From assembly GCA_017985935.1 (NCBI GenBank), contig JAGNWT010000037.1:1-36541 (forward strand): 36,541 nucleotides of DNA, written 5' to 3'. The stretch comes from Anaerolineales bacterium. Lineage in GTDB: Bacteria > Chloroflexota > Anaerolineae > Anaerolineales > Villigracilaceae. Each line of letters begins with the position of its first letter. Position 1 is the stretch's first letter. A program made the position numbers and the translations under genes. Below the pieces are notes generated by a model, which saw nothing but the letters and a program-made list of their open reading frames with translations, made no database searches and had not been told where the DNA came from. Of this stretch, positions 1-10,800 are shown piece by piece.

Positions 1-114
1 AAATCCCGCCACTTTGGTGATCGCCGCTGTCAGCGTCGTCTTTCCATGATCGATGTGTCCCATCGTTCCGACGTTGAGGTGCGGTTTGCTTCTGTCAAAT
101 TTTTCCTTCGCCAT
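1..114 (-). CDS. tuf: Elongation factor Tu, N-terminal fragment (runs off window)
   Basis: EF-Tu delivers aminoacyl-tRNA to the ribosome as a GTP complex. Only the first 38 codons lie in the window, and the gene continues beyond base 1. The translation begins [20 protein letters not shown] and carries the P-loop segment GHIDHGKTT, which is diagnostic for EF-Tu. The ATG at 112-114 is preceded on the minus strand by AAGGAG with 7 nt spacing, so the start is well supported. It is the last visible gene of the rpsL-rpsG-fusA-tuf (str) operon and lies 30 nt after the fusA stop. Confidence 0.97.
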   Translation of the reverse strand, partial: MAKEKFDRSKPHLNVGTMGHIDHGKTTLTAAITKVAGF

Positions 115-144
115 TATGTAACTCCTTGAATAATAACTTGATCG

Positions 145-2217
145 TTACGCTTTTAATATTTGTTCAGCCACTGACTGCGATACTGGCGCGTAGTGGTCAA
201 ATTCCATGTTGAATACGCCGCGTCCCTGTGTTGCGGAGCGTAATTGTGTTGCGTATCCAAACATTTCTGCCAACGGAACCATTGCTTTGACTGCCTGAGC
301 ATTACCCGGGCGGACTTCCATGCCCTGGATCAGACCACGGCGGCTGTTGATCTGCCCCATGACATCACCAAGATATTCTTCAGGCACCACAACTTCCACT
401 TTCATCATCGGCTCAAGCAAGATGGGATTCCCCTTATGCACGCCTTCCTTGAAGCCCAAAATAGCCGCCATCTTGAAGGCCATTTCACTGGAGTCAACTT
501 CATGGAATGAACCATCAAACAAAGTGACTTTCACATCAACCACAGGGTAGCCAGCAAGAACACCACCTTCAGCGGCTTCCTTGAAGCCTTTTTCAACAGG
601 GTTGATATATTCCTTCGGAATAGCCCCACCTACGATCTTGTTTTCAAAAACAATACCGCTGCCGCGTTCACCGGGCTCCAGAGCAAATACGACATGGCCG
701 TATTGACCCTTACCACCAGACTGCTTGGCATATTTGTAGTTGACTTCCTTGACGGGTTTGGTAATGGATTCGCGGAATGCAACGCGCGGAGCACCGACAT
801 TTGCCTGAACTCTGAATTCGCGAAGCAAGCGATCCACGATGATATCGAGATGTAATTCACCCATGCCCCTCAAGATGGTTTGACCGGAGTCTTCATCAGA
901 GTTGACATGAAGTGTGGGATCCTCTTCCGACAATTTGCGGAGGGCCTCACCCATTTTTTCCTGATCGCTGGAGCTCTTGGGTTCGATCGCAATCGAGATC
1001 ACAGGCTCAGGGAAGGAGATTGTCTCAAGAACAAGCGACTTATTATCGCAAAGAGTATCGCCTGTGAAGCTTTCCTTGAAACCCAACACAGCACCGATAT
1101 CGCCAGCGCGAATCTCTTCCACGTCCTCGCGGTGATCGGCATGCATACGGATCAAACGCCCAATGCGCTCCTTGCGTCCCTTGGTTGTGTTCTGAACCGT
1201 CTGTCCCTGACTGACAACGCCAGAGTAAACGCGAACATAAGCCAAACGTCCCACATAGGGGTCGGTGACGATCTTGAAAACCAAGGCGCTGAGCGGAGCA
1301 TCATCCTTGCCAGCAATTTCAAATGTATTTTCGGGGTTTCCAGGCTCTGAAACAGTAATGATCGGCTTGTCTGCGGGAGAAGGAAGATAGTCCACGACCG
1401 CATCAAGCAATACCTGCACGCCTTTATTCTTTAATGAAGAACCACAAAAAACAGGGGCTGCTTTGGTTGAAAGTACGCCCTTGCGGAGCGCAAGCTTCAA
1501 TTCTTCAATGCTGATTTCTTGGGCTTCGAGGAACTTCATGGTGAGTTCATCGTCAAGTTCAGCGATCTTCTCCACCATCTTGGCACGAGCCTCAACAGCT
1601 TGTTCCTTCAATTCGTCAGGGATTTCGGTGATCTGGGGTTCTTTTCCAAGATCGTCCGTCCAGACAATTGCTTTCATGGTGAGCAGATCAACAACGCCCT
1701 TGAAGGTGGCTTCAAAACCGATCGGGATCTGCATCGGGATCGGGTTGGCACCCAAACGGTCAATGATCGTTTCAATGGTGCGCTCGTAAGATGCACCGAC
1801 ACGATCCATCTTATTAACAAAACAAATACGCGGTACGCCGTAACGATCCGCTTGACGCCACACAGTTTCGGACTGGGGTTCAACACCTTGAACCGCATCA
1901 AATACCACCACACCACCATCCAAAACGCGCAGCGAACGCTGCACTTCGGCGGTGAAATCAATGTGACCGGGGGTATCAATAATATTGATCTGATATCCCT
2001 TCCACTCAGCGGAGACAGCTGCCGAAACGATGGTGATGCCGCGTTCGCGCTCTTGCACCATCCAGTCGGTCACTGTTGTACCATCGTCAACAGAACCGAT
2101 GCGATGTGTCATGCCGGTGTAGAACATGATACGCTCGGTGGTTGTCGTTTTCCCGGCGTCAATGTGGGCAATAATGCCTATATTTCTATATTTCTCGAGC
2201 GGATACGCACGTGCCAT
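145..2217 (-). CDS. fusA: Elongation factor G
   Basis: EF-G is the ribosomal translocase GTPase. The product is 690 residues, the usual length. The GTPase motifs are intact: AHIDAGKT at residues 17-24, DTPGH at 81-85 and NKMD at 135-138. The remaining EF-G domains follow without interruption to the C-terminus. It sits 41 nt downstream of rpsG and 30 nt upstream of tuf, which is the classical str operon order. The sequence before the ATG has only a distant GAGG, so the ribosome-binding site is weak for so highly expressed a gene. Coupling to rpsG translation may compensate, which is an inference. Confidence 0.98.
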   Translation of the reverse strand: MARAYPLEKYRNIGIIAHIDAGKTTTTERIMFYTGMTHRIGSVDDGTTVTDWMVQERERGITIVSAAVSAEWKGYQINIIDTPGHIDFTAEVQRSLRVLDGGVVVFDAVQGVEPQSETVWRQADRYGVPRICFVNKMDRVGASYERTIETIIDRLGANPIPMQIPIGFEATFKGVVDLLTMKAIVWTDDLGKEPQITEIPDELKEQAVEARAKMVEKIAELDDELTMKFLEAQEISIEELKLALRKGVLSTKAAPVFCGSSLKNKGVQVLLDAVVDYLPSPADKPIITVSEPGNPENTFEIAGKDDAPLSALVFKIVTDPYVGRLAYVRVYSGVVSQGQTVQNTTKGRKERIGRLIRMHADHREDVEEIRAGDIGAVLGFKESFTGDTLCDNKSLVLETISFPEPVISIAIEPKSSSDQEKMGEALRKLSEEDPTLHVNSDEDSGQTILRGMGELHLDIIVDRLLREFRVQANVGAPRVAFRESITKPVKEVNYKYAKQSGGKGQYGHVVFALEPGERGSGIVFENKIVGGAIPKEYINPVEKGFKEAAEGGVLAGYPVVDVKVTLFDGSFHEVDSSEMAFKMAAILGFKEGVHKGNPILLEPMMKVEVVVPEEYLGDVMGQINSRRGLIQGMEVRPGNAQAVKAMVPLAEMFGYATQLRSATQGRGVFNMEFDHYAPVSQSVAEQILKA

Positions 2218-2258
2218 AACTAACTACTTTGCCTCAGGTTTCCAGTTTGATTAAAGAA

Positions 2259-2726
2259 TTAAACGCGATAGTGGGAGAAAGCGCGGTTCGCCTCGGCCAT
2301 CTTGTGCGTTTCATCGCGCTTGCGGATGGCAGAACCGGTTTCGTTGAAAGCATCGATCAATTCAGACGCGAGTTTGTCCGAGAAAGATTTTCCCGAGCGG
2401 TCACGCGCGGCGGCAAGAATCCAGCGAAGCGCCAGAGTGGTGCGACGATCGGAAGATACTTCCATCGGCACCTGATAAGTGGCACCACCCACACGACGCG
2501 GGCGGACTTCCATTGCAGGGCCGACATTCTTAAGAGCACCTTCGAAAACATCCAACGGATTTTTCTCGGTGCGCTCCTTAATAAGGTCCATTGCATCATA
2601 GATCAAACGAACGGCCGTGCTCTTCTTGCCACTCTTGAGCACATGCTTGACCATCGTCTGCACATTAATGCTATTAAAACGGGGGTCGGGAAGAATTTCC
2701 CGCTTCTCGGGTTTTGCTCTACGCAT
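2259..2726 (-). CDS. rpsG: 30S ribosomal protein S7
   Basis: S7 is a primary 16S rRNA-binding protein of the 30S head. The product is 155 residues, a normal S7 length. The start [19 protein letters not shown] and the VGGATYQVP segment are typical of the family. The ATG has a GGAG about 9 nt upstream. It lies 22 nt downstream of rpsL and upstream of fusA. In Escherichia coli S7 autoregulates the str operon by binding the rpsL-rpsG spacer. The 22-nt spacer here looks too short for that structure, so regulation is probably different. Confidence 0.97.
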   Translation of the reverse strand: MRRAKPEKREILPDPRFNSINVQTMVKHVLKSGKKSTAVRLIYDAMDLIKERTEKNPLDVFEGALKNVGPAMEVRPRRVGGATYQVPMEVSSDRRTTLALRWILAAARDRSGKSFSDKLASELIDAFNETGSAIRKRDETHKMAEANRAFSHYRV

Positions 2727-2748
2727 GCTTCATTACTCCATCTATAGA

Positions 2749-3165
2749 TTACTTGGGACGCTTCGCGCCGTACTTGGAACGGCCCTGCTTGCGGTTGGCC
2801 ACACCAGTTGTGTCGAGAGTGCCGCGCACAATGTGATAGCGCACGCCGGGAAGATCCTTCACACGGCCGCCGCGCACCAAAACCACAGAGTGCTCCTGCA
2901 ACTGATGACCTTCACCAGGAATGTAGGCTGTGACTTCGATACCGTTCGTCAAACGTACGCGGGCGATCTTGCGCAGCGCTGAATTCGGTTTCTTGGGAGT
3001 CATTGTACGAACAACGGTGCATACGCCGCGTTTCTGCGGCGCACCTTTGTCCTGCCTTACACGGCGCTGCTTGAAACTGTTCAAAGTGAACTGCAGGGCT
3101 GGGGCTTTGCTTTTTGTCTTATTATTTTTGCGTCCCTTACGGACCATTTGATTTACTGTCGGCAC
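2749..3165 (-). CDS. rpsL: 30S ribosomal protein S12 (GTG start)
   Basis: S12 sits at the 30S decoding centre. I place the start at the GTG at 3163-3165, giving 138 residues that begin (M)[12 protein letters not shown], which matches the universal S12 N-terminus. CGGAGG lies 6 nt upstream of this GTG, a strong Shine-Dalgarno. The open frame continues 17 codons upstream to 3216, but that extension has no homology to S12. The conserved loops KKPNSALRK and [10 protein letters not shown] carry the usual lysines, so streptomycin-resistance substitutions at these sites are not present. It is the first gene of the str operon, behind its own promoter and a leader of about 143 nt. Confidence 0.97.
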   Translation of the reverse strand: MPTVNQMVRKGRKNNKTKSKAPALQFTLNSFKQRRVRQDKGAPQKRGVCTVVRTMTPKKPNSALRKIARVRLTNGIEVTAYIPGEGHQLQEHSVVLVRGGRVKDLPGVRYHIVRGTLDTTGVANRKQGRSKYGAKRPK

Positions 3166-3217
3166 AGTAAGCCTCCGATTACAAAATCTTTCATGATTAC
3201 ATTTGAGTATTCGCAAG

Positions 3218-3256
3218 AAATGAGACCATCAACAACATTCCCTGATGGCCTCATTT
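3218..3256 (-). other. Hairpin in the rpsL leader
   Basis: The leader between the str promoter and rpsL contains a long inverted repeat. AAATGAG (3218-3224) pairs with CTCATTT (3250-3256) and CCATCA (3226-3231) pairs with TGATGG (3243-3248). One A/C mismatch separates the two helices and the loop is 11 nt. No T-tract follows on the minus strand, so it is not an intrinsic terminator. A shorter hairpin (AAAGC/GCTTT) lies nearer the promoter, around 3283-3300. A regulatory or RNA-stability role is inference. Confidence 0.55.
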
Positions 3257-3314
3257 GTAGCTGCCAATGGATTCGAGCGGGGGTAAAGCCACTCTGCTTT
3301 TACAACGGCGGATT

Positions 3315-3343
3315 AGTTTATCACGCCATATCTGTAGCGTCAA
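3315..3343 (-). promoter_or_regulatory. Promoter of the rpsL-rpsG-fusA-tuf operon
   Basis: On the minus strand TTGACG (3338-3343) is followed after exactly 17 nt by TAAACT (3315-3320), a good sigma-70-type promoter. It starts 7 nt past the rpoB stop codon. The predicted transcription start is near 3308, leaving a leader of about 143 nt. The str operon can therefore be expressed independently of rpoB. Confidence 0.75.
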
Positions 3344-3350
3344 TAGGAAA

Positions 3351-6300
3351 TTACTTTTTCCCTAGCGGATTCTCGCCAAGACTGAGCAATCCCGTGTCAT
3401 GCTTGGGCGGATGAGCCTTCTCATCGTCCTTGCCAAACTTGACCATGTCACCGCCTTCGTTGATCGCCTCTACAGCCAAACCAAGTGACTGCAATTCCTT
3501 GACGAGCACCCGGAAGGATGCGGGGATGCTGGGCTCTTCGATCGGCTCACCCTTCACGATCGCTTCATATGTATTTACGCGACCTTGAACATCATCGGAC
3601 TTGACGGTGAGCATTTCCTGAAGTGTGTGCGCCGCGCCATAAGCTTCGAGCGCCCAAACTTCCATTTCACCGAAGCGTTGTCCACCGAATTGAGCCTTAC
3701 CACCAAGGGGTTGTTGAGTGACCAGGCTGTAAGGTCCGGTGGAGCGAGCATGAACCTTATCTTCGACAAGGTGATGAAGCTTAAGAATGGTCATCACACC
3801 TACCGTAACGGGCTGATCATACGGGATACCGGTTTTTCCATCACGCAAGATCTGCTTGCCTAGAATGGGAAGCGGAATGCCTTTTTCTTTTGCAAGTTCC
3901 TGGGCAGTGTCGTACACCTTGTCTTCAGCGACCCTGCGGGTAACGCCATGTGTCGCCATCCACAAACGCAGACAAGCGGAGACTGTTAACTCATCGATCT
4001 CAGGATCGTGATTTGCAACATCGCGGTCATCGAGCAGGATCTCTTCAGGTTTGGCATATCCCTTTTCGCGCAACCATTCTTTGGCGGTCGCATGACGTGC
4101 GTACTCCGGATCGTTCAGGCTGTACACATCATACTTGCGCTTGCCCAGCCAATGTTCAAGATATAAACGTCGGACTTCATCATCGTCCTGAATGGAATTC
4201 GGATCATATTCCTGTTCTTTGAGCCATGCCCATGCGCTATCGGCAGCTTCCTTCCAAGCCTGATCCATGATCCAGGCTCGGGCGAGTTCTGCTTCAATCT
4301 GCTCCTCGGACGCGCCATCGAACACGGGAGTGATCGCACGGAAGCCCATGCGTTTCGCTGCCCAACCCAAATGGACTTCCAAAACCTGACCGATGTTCAT
4401 ACGACCAGGAACGCCCAATGGGTTCAAGATCAGATCGACAGGAGTGCCATCTTCAAGGAAGGGCATATCTTCCACGGGAACAACTTTGGAAACGACACCC
4501 TTATTCCCATGACGTCCCGCCATCTTATCGCCTGCTGTGATCTTGCGGCGCTGCGCAACAGAAACGCGCACCATCATATCCACGCCTGCGGACAGGTCAG
4601 AATTCTCTTCGCGGGTAAAGACCTTTACATCAACAACTTTACCGCGCTCGCCATGAGGCATTCGCAGTGAGGTGTCTTTCACATCACGTGACTTTTCGCC
4701 AAAGATAGCGCGCAATAAGCGCTCTTCGGGCGTGAGTTCTTTTTCGCCTTTGGGCGTGATCTTGCCAACAAGAATATCATTCGGACCAACTTCAGCGCCG
4801 ATGCGAATGATGCCATTCTCATCAAGATCCTTGATCGCATCCTCACCCACATTGGGGATGTCGCGGGTGATCTCTTCAGGTCCGAGCTTGGTATCGCGGG
4901 CTTCTACTTCATGCTTTTCAATATGAACAGAAGTGAAGCGGTCTTCCTGTACCAGACGTTCTGAAAGAAGGATGGCGTCTTCGAAGTTTCCACCCTCCCA
5001 AGAGAGGAAAGCAATGACAACATTCTGACCGAGTGCGAGCTGCCCGCTATCAGTGGAGGAAGAATCAGCAATGATGTCGCCCTTCTTGATCAACTGACCC
5101 TTTACTACAGAAGGACGCTGGTCAATACATGTGCTCTGGTTGGATCGTTGATACTTGCGAAGCTGGTAAACACGATTTCCGCTCTTCTTTTCTTTGACCG
5201 TGATGGTGGATCCGGTTACAGACACAACCTCACCGTCTGCCTCAGCGACAACGACCTGACCCGAGTCAAGCGCGGCATGACCTTCCATGCCCGTCGAAAC
5301 AAGAGGAATTTCAGGGCGCACCAAAGGAACGGCCTGCGCCATCATGTTCGAGCCCATCAAAGCGCGGTTCGCGTCATCATGCTCGAGGAACGGGATCAAT
5401 GCTGCGCTGATACCAACAACTTGATGCGGCGCAACATCCATGTAATCGATCGTTTCTGAATTCGAGAACAAGAACCCTGAGTGATAACGGCAGGAAATGC
5501 GCTCGCGGGAAAATTCCATGTTCGCATTGAGGAGGGCATTCGCCTGCGCGATCGTATATTTATCTTCCGCATCCGCAGAGAGGTAGACGATCTCATCTGA
5601 CACATACGGAACAATGCCGATCTCACTCTCAAACCTTGAGAGGCGCTTCAAAGTCTTTGCATCAACAACAGAACCGGACTTAAAGAGCAATTCTTCACTC
5701 TTGGGGTCATAAACATCTTCACGCAAAGTGCGTCCTTCCAAACGTTCATCATCAGAAGGAAGTGCCTTGTACACCTTGCGGTAAGGAGTCTCAATAAACC
5801 CATATTCATTGACCCGGGCAAAAGATGCCAAACGTCCAATAAGACCGATATTCGGGCCTTCAGGCGTCTCGATCGGGCAGATACGTCCGTAATGGGAATG
5901 ATGAACATCGCGGACATCAAACCCGGCGCGCTCACGGCGCAAACCACCAGGTCCCAAGGCAGAAAGAGTACGCTTGTGGCGCAACTCAGCCAGCGGGTTG
6001 GTCTGGTCCATAAATTGAGACAATTGAGAAGAACCGAAAAACTCGCGCAATGCAGCAACCACTGGGCGGATATTGACCAGGGTCACAGGAGACAATTGCT
6101 CCTGATCGCGGATGGACATGCGCTCCTTGATCACGCGCTCCATTCGGCGCAAGCCAATGCGCAATTTATTCTGAATCAACTCACCCACCGTCTTCACGCG
6201 ACGGTTACCGAGGTGATCGATGTCATCAGGTCGTTCTGCTCCGTTATTGATCTGGATCATACGGCGGATCAATCGGATCACATCGTTCTTCGAGACCGTT

Positions 6301-7250
6301 CGGTGAGGAATGGGGATATTAAGATCAAGTTTCTGATTGAGCTTATAACGACCCACCCGCTCAAGGTCATAATGTCGTTGATCGAATAACTGCTCTTCAA
6401 GGAACTGACGAGCATTATCCAGGGTGGCGGGGTCGCCGGGGCGCATCTTCTTGAAAAATTCGATCAAAGCCTGCTCAGCGATAGGCTGGTTGGAAGCCTT
6501 CCAATCCGGCTCTTGCTTGAGCGTGGACGCCATGAACAAGCGCTCGGGATTATTGTCCACATCCTTGAAGATGGAAAGGATCTCTTCATCGGAACCGGTC
6601 TTGATCGGAGAATCTTTTAGCCCGTCAGAAACGGCAGCCAAAGCGCGGAGGAACACAGTGATAGGCACAGTGCGTTTGCGGTTGAATTTCAGGATGATGT
6701 AATCAGACTTACGAGTCTCGAACTCCATCCATGCACCACGGTCAGGAATTAACTTGGCCATCGCAAGCGGACGTCCAGTGGCACGATCTGCAGGTGCTTC
6801 AAAATACACACCCGGAGAGCGGATCAACTGAGACACCACGACACGCTCAGTGCCATTCACAATGAACGTGCCCTTATCTGTCATTTCAGGGAAATCGCCT
6901 AAAAATATATCCTGCTTGATCGGCTCAGGAACATCGGGGCCAGCCAATAGAACAGAGACATACAATGGGCTGGAATATGTCAGGTCGCGCTCAACACATT
7001 CTTCGATCGTATGCTTGGGATCACCAAACCAATACTTGAGTCCAAATTGCTGAGACTCAGGGCTGCGGCTCGGGAAGAATAATTTCATTCCCTTGTTGTA
7101 AGACTCGATCGGGGATACTTCATGAAAAAGGTCACCAAGACCTTCCTTCTTAAGTCTTTCAAACGAATCGAGTTGTACTTCTATTAAATTGGGGAGATCA
7201 AGCTTAACGGGTATACGTGCGTAACTCTTGTGGGTCAAAGAAGATGCCAT
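3351..7250 (-). CDS. rpoB: DNA-directed RNA polymerase subunit beta
   Basis: RpoB is the beta subunit of the core RNA polymerase. I choose the ATG at 7248-7250 ([16 protein letters not shown]), which gives 1299 residues, because AGGAG lies 6 nt upstream. The frame extends to an earlier ATG at 7301, but that extension is not typical of the family. The rifampicin-site segment [12 protein letters not shown], followed by the conserved His and Ser, is of the sensitive type (around residues 405-440). The C-terminal beta signatures, including [20 protein letters not shown], are intact. The downstream neighbour is rpsL, not rpoC, which is unusual. Its own promoter lies about 70 nt upstream of the start codon. 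Confidence 0.97.
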   Translation of the reverse strand: MASSLTHKSYARIPVKLDLPNLIEVQLDSFERLKKEGLGDLFHEVSPIESYNKGMKLFFPSRSPESQQFGLKYWFGDPKHTIEECVERDLTYSSPLYVSVLLAGPDVPEPIKQDIFLGDFPEMTDKGTFIVNGTERVVVSQLIRSPGVYFEAPADRATGRPLAMAKLIPDRGAWMEFETRKSDYIILKFNRKRTVPITVFLRALAAVSDGLKDSPIKTGSDEEILSIFKDVDNNPERLFMASTLKQEPDWKASNQPIAEQALIEFFKKMRPGDPATLDNARQFLEEQLFDQRHYDLERVGRYKLNQKLDLNIPIPHRTVSKNDVIRLIRRMIQINNGAERPDDIDHLGNRRVKTVGELIQNKLRIGLRRMERVIKERMSIRDQEQLSPVTLVNIRPVVAALREFFGSSQLSQFMDQTNPLAELRHKRTLSALGPGGLRRERAGFDVRDVHHSHYGRICPIETPEGPNIGLIGRLASFARVNEYGFIETPYRKVYKALPSDDERLEGRTLREDVYDPKSEELLFKSGSVVDAKTLKRLSRFESEIGIVPYVSDEIVYLSADAEDKYTIAQANALLNANMEFSRERISCRYHSGFLFSNSETIDYMDVAPHQVVGISAALIPFLEHDDANRALMGSNMMAQAVPLVRPEIPLVSTGMEGHAALDSGQVVVAEADGEVVSVTGSTITVKEKKSGNRVYQLRKYQRSNQSTCIDQRPSVVKGQLIKKGDIIADSSSTDSGQLALGQNVVIAFLSWEGGNFEDAILLSERLVQEDRFTSVHIEKHEVEARDTKLGPEEITRDIPNVGEDAIKDLDENGIIRIGAEVGPNDILVGKITPKGEKELTPEERLLRAIFGEKSRDVKDTSLRMPHGERGKVVDVKVFTREENSDLSAGVDMMVRVSVAQRRKITAGDKMAGRHGNKGVVSKVVPVEDMPFLEDGTPVDLILNPLGVPGRMNIGQVLEVHLGWAAKRMGFRAITPVFDGASEEQIEAELARAWIMDQAWKEAADSAWAWLKEQEYDPNSIQDDDEVRRLYLEHWLGKRKYDVYSLNDPEYARHATAKEWLREKGYAKPEEILLDDRDVANHDPEIDELTVSACLRLWMATHGVTRRVAEDKVYDTAQELAKEKGIPLPILGKQILRDGKTGIPYDQPVTVGVMTILKLHHLVEDKVHARSTGPYSLVTQQPLGGKAQFGGQRFGEMEVWALEAYGAAHTLQEMLTVKSDDVQGRVNTYEAIVKGEPIEEPSIPASFRVLVKELQSLGLAVEAINEGGDMVKFGKDDEKAHPPKHDTGLLSLGENPLGKK

Positions 7251-7292
7251 CCTTCTCTCCTGACTTTTGGCTGGGTTGGAAAACGATTTGAA

Positions 7293-7309
7293 CTGTCCCA
7301 TTTGGACAG
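7293..7309 (-). other. Small hairpin at the 5' end of the rpoB transcript
   Basis: CTGTCC (7293-7298) and GGACAG (7304-7309) form a perfect 6-bp stem with a 5-nt loop. It lies within about 20 nt of the predicted rpoB transcription start. Such a hairpin could stabilise the 5' end of the mRNA, but this is inference. Confidence 0.4.
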
Positions 7310-7318
7310 CGACCTAAC

Positions 7319-7347
7319 ATTATATCGAAACGAATATAAAAAGTCAA
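7319..7347 (-). promoter_or_regulatory. rpoB promoter
   Basis: On the minus strand TTGACT (7342-7347), a 17-nt spacer and a perfect TATAAT (7319-7324) form a strong sigma-70-type promoter. The predicted start is near 7312, about 62 nt before the rpoB ATG. This shows that rpoB heads its own transcription unit here. Confidence 0.85.
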
Positions 7348-7395
7348 GCAAACGTCAATACATTCATTTTAGTGAAAACCATTCAAATGTCTTTC

Positions 7396-7424
7396 TTGAC
7401 AATCTGTATAAGTGCGTGTAAAAT
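7396..7424 (+). promoter_or_regulatory. Promoter of the tRNA cluster
   Basis: TTGACA (7396-7401, consensus), a 17-nt spacer and TAAAAT (7419-7424) form a strong promoter. The predicted start is near 7431, about 22 nt upstream of tRNA-Phe. It is divergent from the rpoB promoter. Confidence 0.85.
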
Positions 7425-7452
7425 CCCGCACGCTTAACAAAAAAATACACAA

Positions 7453-7525
7453 GCCGAGATAGCTCAGTTGGTAGAGCACGCGACTGAAAATCGCGGTGTC
7501 CCCAGTCCGATCCTGGGTCTCGGCA
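7453..7525 (+). tRNA. tRNA-Phe (GAA)
   Basis: The cloverleaf is complete. The acceptor GCCGAGA pairs with TCTCGGC, the D stem is GCTC/GAGC and the anticodon stem is CGCGA/TCGCG. The loop CTGAAAA carries anticodon GAA at 7486-7488, and the T stem is CCCAG/CTGGG. The discriminator is A at 7525. The 3' CCA is not encoded and must be added by a nucleotidyltransferase. Confidence 0.97.
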
Positions 7526-7552
7526 CACTCGGCTGAAAGTTAGCCGAAAATT

Positions 7553-7624
7553 GCGGGCGTAGTACAGTGGTAGTACGTCTCCTTGCCAAGGAGAAGGTCG
7601 TGGGTTCGAATCCCATCGCCCGCT
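7553..7624 (+). tRNA. tRNA-Gly (GCC)
   Basis: The acceptor GCGGGCG pairs with CGCCCGC. The anticodon stem TCTCC/GGAGA encloses loop TTGCCAA with anticodon GCC, and the T-loop is TTCGAAT. The discriminator is T at 7624 and no CCA is encoded. It lies 27 nt after tRNA-Phe in the same transcript. Confidence 0.97.
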
Positions 7625-7627
7625 CTA

Positions 7628-7679
7628 AAAATGGAGGATTGTAGATTGGAAGTTCAATTTCAGTCACAATCCTCATTTT
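7628..7679 (+). repeat. Long hairpin between tRNA-Gly and tRNA-Cys
   Basis: The 15-nt arm at 7628-7642 pairs with the 14-nt arm at 7666-7679, forming a 14-bp stem with one bulged G. The 23-nt loop contains ATTG/CAAT. The arm reads as degenerate heptamers (GGATTGT, AGATTGG). It resembles a small palindromic repeat element or a processing signal. It lacks a long T-tract and would stall the tRNA transcript only weakly. Confidence 0.5.
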
Positions 7680-7685
7680 GTAAAT

Positions 7686-7756
7686 GGCGTCGTGGCCAAG
7701 TGGCAAGGCAAGGGTCTGCAAAATCCTGATCGCGGGTTCAAATCTCGCCGACGCCT
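7686..7756 (+). tRNA. tRNA-Cys (GCA)
   Basis: The acceptor GGCGTCG pairs with CGACGCC. The D stem is GCC/GGC and the anticodon stem is AGGGT/ATCCT with one G-T pair. Loop CTGCAAA has anticodon GCA at 7718-7720, and the T stem is GCGGG/CTCGC with one wobble. The discriminator is T and CCA is not encoded. It is the last tRNA before the terminator. Confidence 0.95.
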
Positions 7757-7760
7757 CAAA

Positions 7761-7804
7761 AAAATAAAGAAGCAAACTCTAACAGGTTTGCTTCTTTATT
7801 TTTT
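7761..7804 (+). terminator. Intrinsic terminator of the tRNA cluster
   Basis: A perfect 15-bp stem (7763-7777 with 7786-7800) with an 8-nt loop is followed by T residues. It begins 5 nt after tRNA-Cys and ends the tRNA transcript ahead of the next gene. Confidence 0.9.
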
Positions 7805-7839
7805 AACTTTTTTGGCATGAAAATTTCGATAAAAAAGCC

Positions 7840-7845
7840 TATAAT
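7840..7845 (+). promoter_or_regulatory. Possible -10 box for the PAS/GAF/HD-GYP gene
   Basis: A perfect TATAAT lies 25 nt upstream of the ATG, but there is no clear -35 hexamer at the usual distance. The predicted start near 7852 would leave a leader of about 19 nt. This is tentative. Confidence 0.4.
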
Positions 7846-7870
7846 AAAATAAACATCCAATTGACATATC

Positions 7871-10800
7871 ATGCATATTCAGAAGATCAGAACGTTTCTT
7901 GGAAATTACCTGGTTTACATAACGACAGTGATCGCACTGATCCTGCTGTCGAATCTTGCTGTGGGGTTTTTGTTAACAGACCCTGGGGTTGCTCTTCGAG
8001 TAAAAGCCTATAAAGTTTGGGTTGACCTGCTCCTGATCGGGCTTGCTATTTTTTTAATTCTCAGAAAACAGAACAATGCATTGAGGTCCATGGAAGGGAA
8101 TTTTTCCGACCTCTTTGAGTCCACCACCGAAGGAATCTTCCGTTCCACACCAAATGGACGCTTTTCTGAGGTTAATGCGGCGATGGCAAGTATTTACGGT
8201 TACGCCTCACCTCAAGAAATGATCGACGATATTATAGACATCAGCACGCAGATCCATCACTCGCCGGAAAGCCGGAAAGCATTCACAGAGTCTCTGATGC
8301 TCAACGGGAAGGTCGAAAATTTCGAGGTGCGGAATCGAAAAAAAGACGGCACATTGATCTGGACCTCCACAAATGCTCGAATTGTAAAAGATAAGAACGG
8401 ACGGGTTCTCTATTTTGAGGGGTTTGTCACAGATATCACCAAACAAAAAAAAGCGGAGATCGCTCTACAAGACGCTGAAGCGCGTTATCGAATGCTCGTC
8501 GAAAAACTGCCAGCGGTAGTTTTTATGGATATTTTCAACGACCCGCAGAGTACACAATATATGAGTCCGCGCCTGAAAGATCTTGTTGGATACACCCCGG
8601 AAGAATGGGTAGCTGGCGAAAACCTGTGGGAAAACTCATTGCACCCAGACGACAAAGAGCGAGTACTTGCTGAAGACAGGCGGACCGACAAGACAGGCGA
8701 GCCTTTTCGTATTGAATATAGAATACAACACCGCGACGGGCACTATGTATGGGTAAAAGAAGACGCCTCGATCATTCGTGATGAAGATGGCACCCCCCTG
8801 TTTTGGCAGGGCATAATGCTGAATATTTCAGAGCAAAAGCGATCTCAGGATATCCTTCAGCGACGAGACTCTATCATCAAGGCGGTGGGTTTTTCGGCGG
8901 AACAATTCTTGAAATCCTCCAACTGGGAAGACAATATTATTCAGGTTCTTGAAAGATTGGGGGAAGCCGCACAAGTCAGCCGTGTTTACGTTTTTACCAA
9001 ATCGATCTCTTCGGATGGACGGGTCTTGGTAAGCCAGATATTCGAATGGTGCAACAAAGGGATACGACCGCTGATCGATGATGAACGCCTTAGAAATGTA
9101 GATATGTCGGGGCTTGGATATTCTCGCTGGATCGGTCTTCTCGATCAAGGACTGCCTGTTTACGGGTCGGTGAATGATTTCCCGGTTCAAGAACGCCCGA
9201 TGCTAAACGAACAGGATATTCGCTCACTTGTATGCATACCGCTTCAAATCGGCAGTGACTGGTGGGGATATATTGGCTTCGATGAATGCACCTATGAAAG
9301 AGAGTGGACCGAGGTGGAGATCGAAGCTCTAAAAGCCGCCGCCAATACTCTGAGCGTTGCATACGAAAGAAATTTATCGGTGACCGCTTTATCCAAAAGC
9401 GAAGCAAGTTATCGCGGACTCTTCGACAGCATCCACGATGCAATCTACATCCAGAACAGACAGGGGATTTTCCTGGATGTAAATGATGGCGCCGCAAACA
9501 TGTATGGCTATCCCAAAGAATTCTTTTTGGGCAAGTCGCCAGAGTTCCTAAGCGCACCCGGCAGGAACGACCTTGAAAAGACCAATATCTCACTCCAAGA
9601 GGCTTTTAGCGGCAAGGCTCAACAATTTGAGTTTTGGGGCAGGCGGAGCAATGGTGAAGTATTCCCAAAGAGCGTGCGCGCATTCAAAGGGACTTATTTT
9701 GGTCAGGAGGTTCTGATCGCCATTGCGCAGGATATAACTGCTCAAAAGAATGATGAAGAAAATTTACAGAGACAACTAAAAGAACTGACGGTCCTGCACT
9801 CCATCGCCATTGTAGAGTCCACCGCTCGCAATACAGACGAACTGATCAAACGGGTCACAGATATCATCGGAGAGATGCTCTATCCCGACAATTGCGGGAT
9901 TCTGCTCATGAACCAAAAAGGGGATGGCTTGTATCCTCACCCATCCTATCGTGGGATCAACGCCGCTGAGTTGATTCTCATCACCCCATTATCCCGGGGC
10001 GTGGCGGGAAAAGTGGCTTCCACAGGAAGGTCCATTCGGATCGGGGATGTATCGCAGGAGCCCGCATACTACGAGGCAACTGAAGGCATTCAATCTGAGC
10101 TATGCATCCCGATCCAAAGCGATACAAAGATCATCGGCATTCTAAATGTTGAAAGCAAAAAACTAAACGCATTCACAGAGACCGACGAACAACTACTCTC
10201 CACCGTTGCGGGCGGATTAGCGAACGCCTACGAAAGGATTCAACTCTTCGAGCTTGAACAGGGGCTCCGTGAACAGGCTGAGATCCTGCGTGAAGCAACT
10301 GGAGAACTAACCTCATCTTTTAATCTGGAAACTCTCCTTGAGAATGTATTCATCTCAATGGAAAAACTGATCAAGTACGACAGCGGCTCGATCGAATTTA
10401 TCAAGGGCGACTATCTTGAGATCGTGGCTGGAAAGAATATCCCCTCAGAAATGATTGGGAAAAAGAATTTCTATGACCCTCAAAAATGGGGAGACCTGAA
10501 CAACCAGCGACAGCCTGTGATCATTGCCGACGTTCAACGTGATCATCGGTTTGAAAAGTTCGAACAAACCAATTTTATTCGCGGGTGGATGGGCATACCC
10601 CTATTCTCCAAAGACACGGTGTTTGGAGTTCTGAATCTTGACAGCCGCATCCCCGACTTTTTCACAGAAGAACACGCGTCCATCGCCCAGACCTTTGCCA
10701 ACCAGGTTTCGATCGCCATTGAAAATGCCCGCTTGTTCGAGGCGGAGCGCCGCCGCCGCATGGAAGCGGAGACACTTAGCCAGGCGACCGCCGCGCTAGC

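Noticed and set aside
7251..7301. 17-codon N-terminal extension of rpoB from the ATG at 7301
   Set aside because: It lacks a Shine-Dalgarno and family similarity, and its start lies only about 11 nt from the predicted transcription start. The ATG at 7250 has AGGAG.
7464..7775. 103-codon open frame on the minus strand
   Set aside because: It lies across the three tRNA genes and the terminator in antisense. It is a typical false ORF from tRNA sequence.
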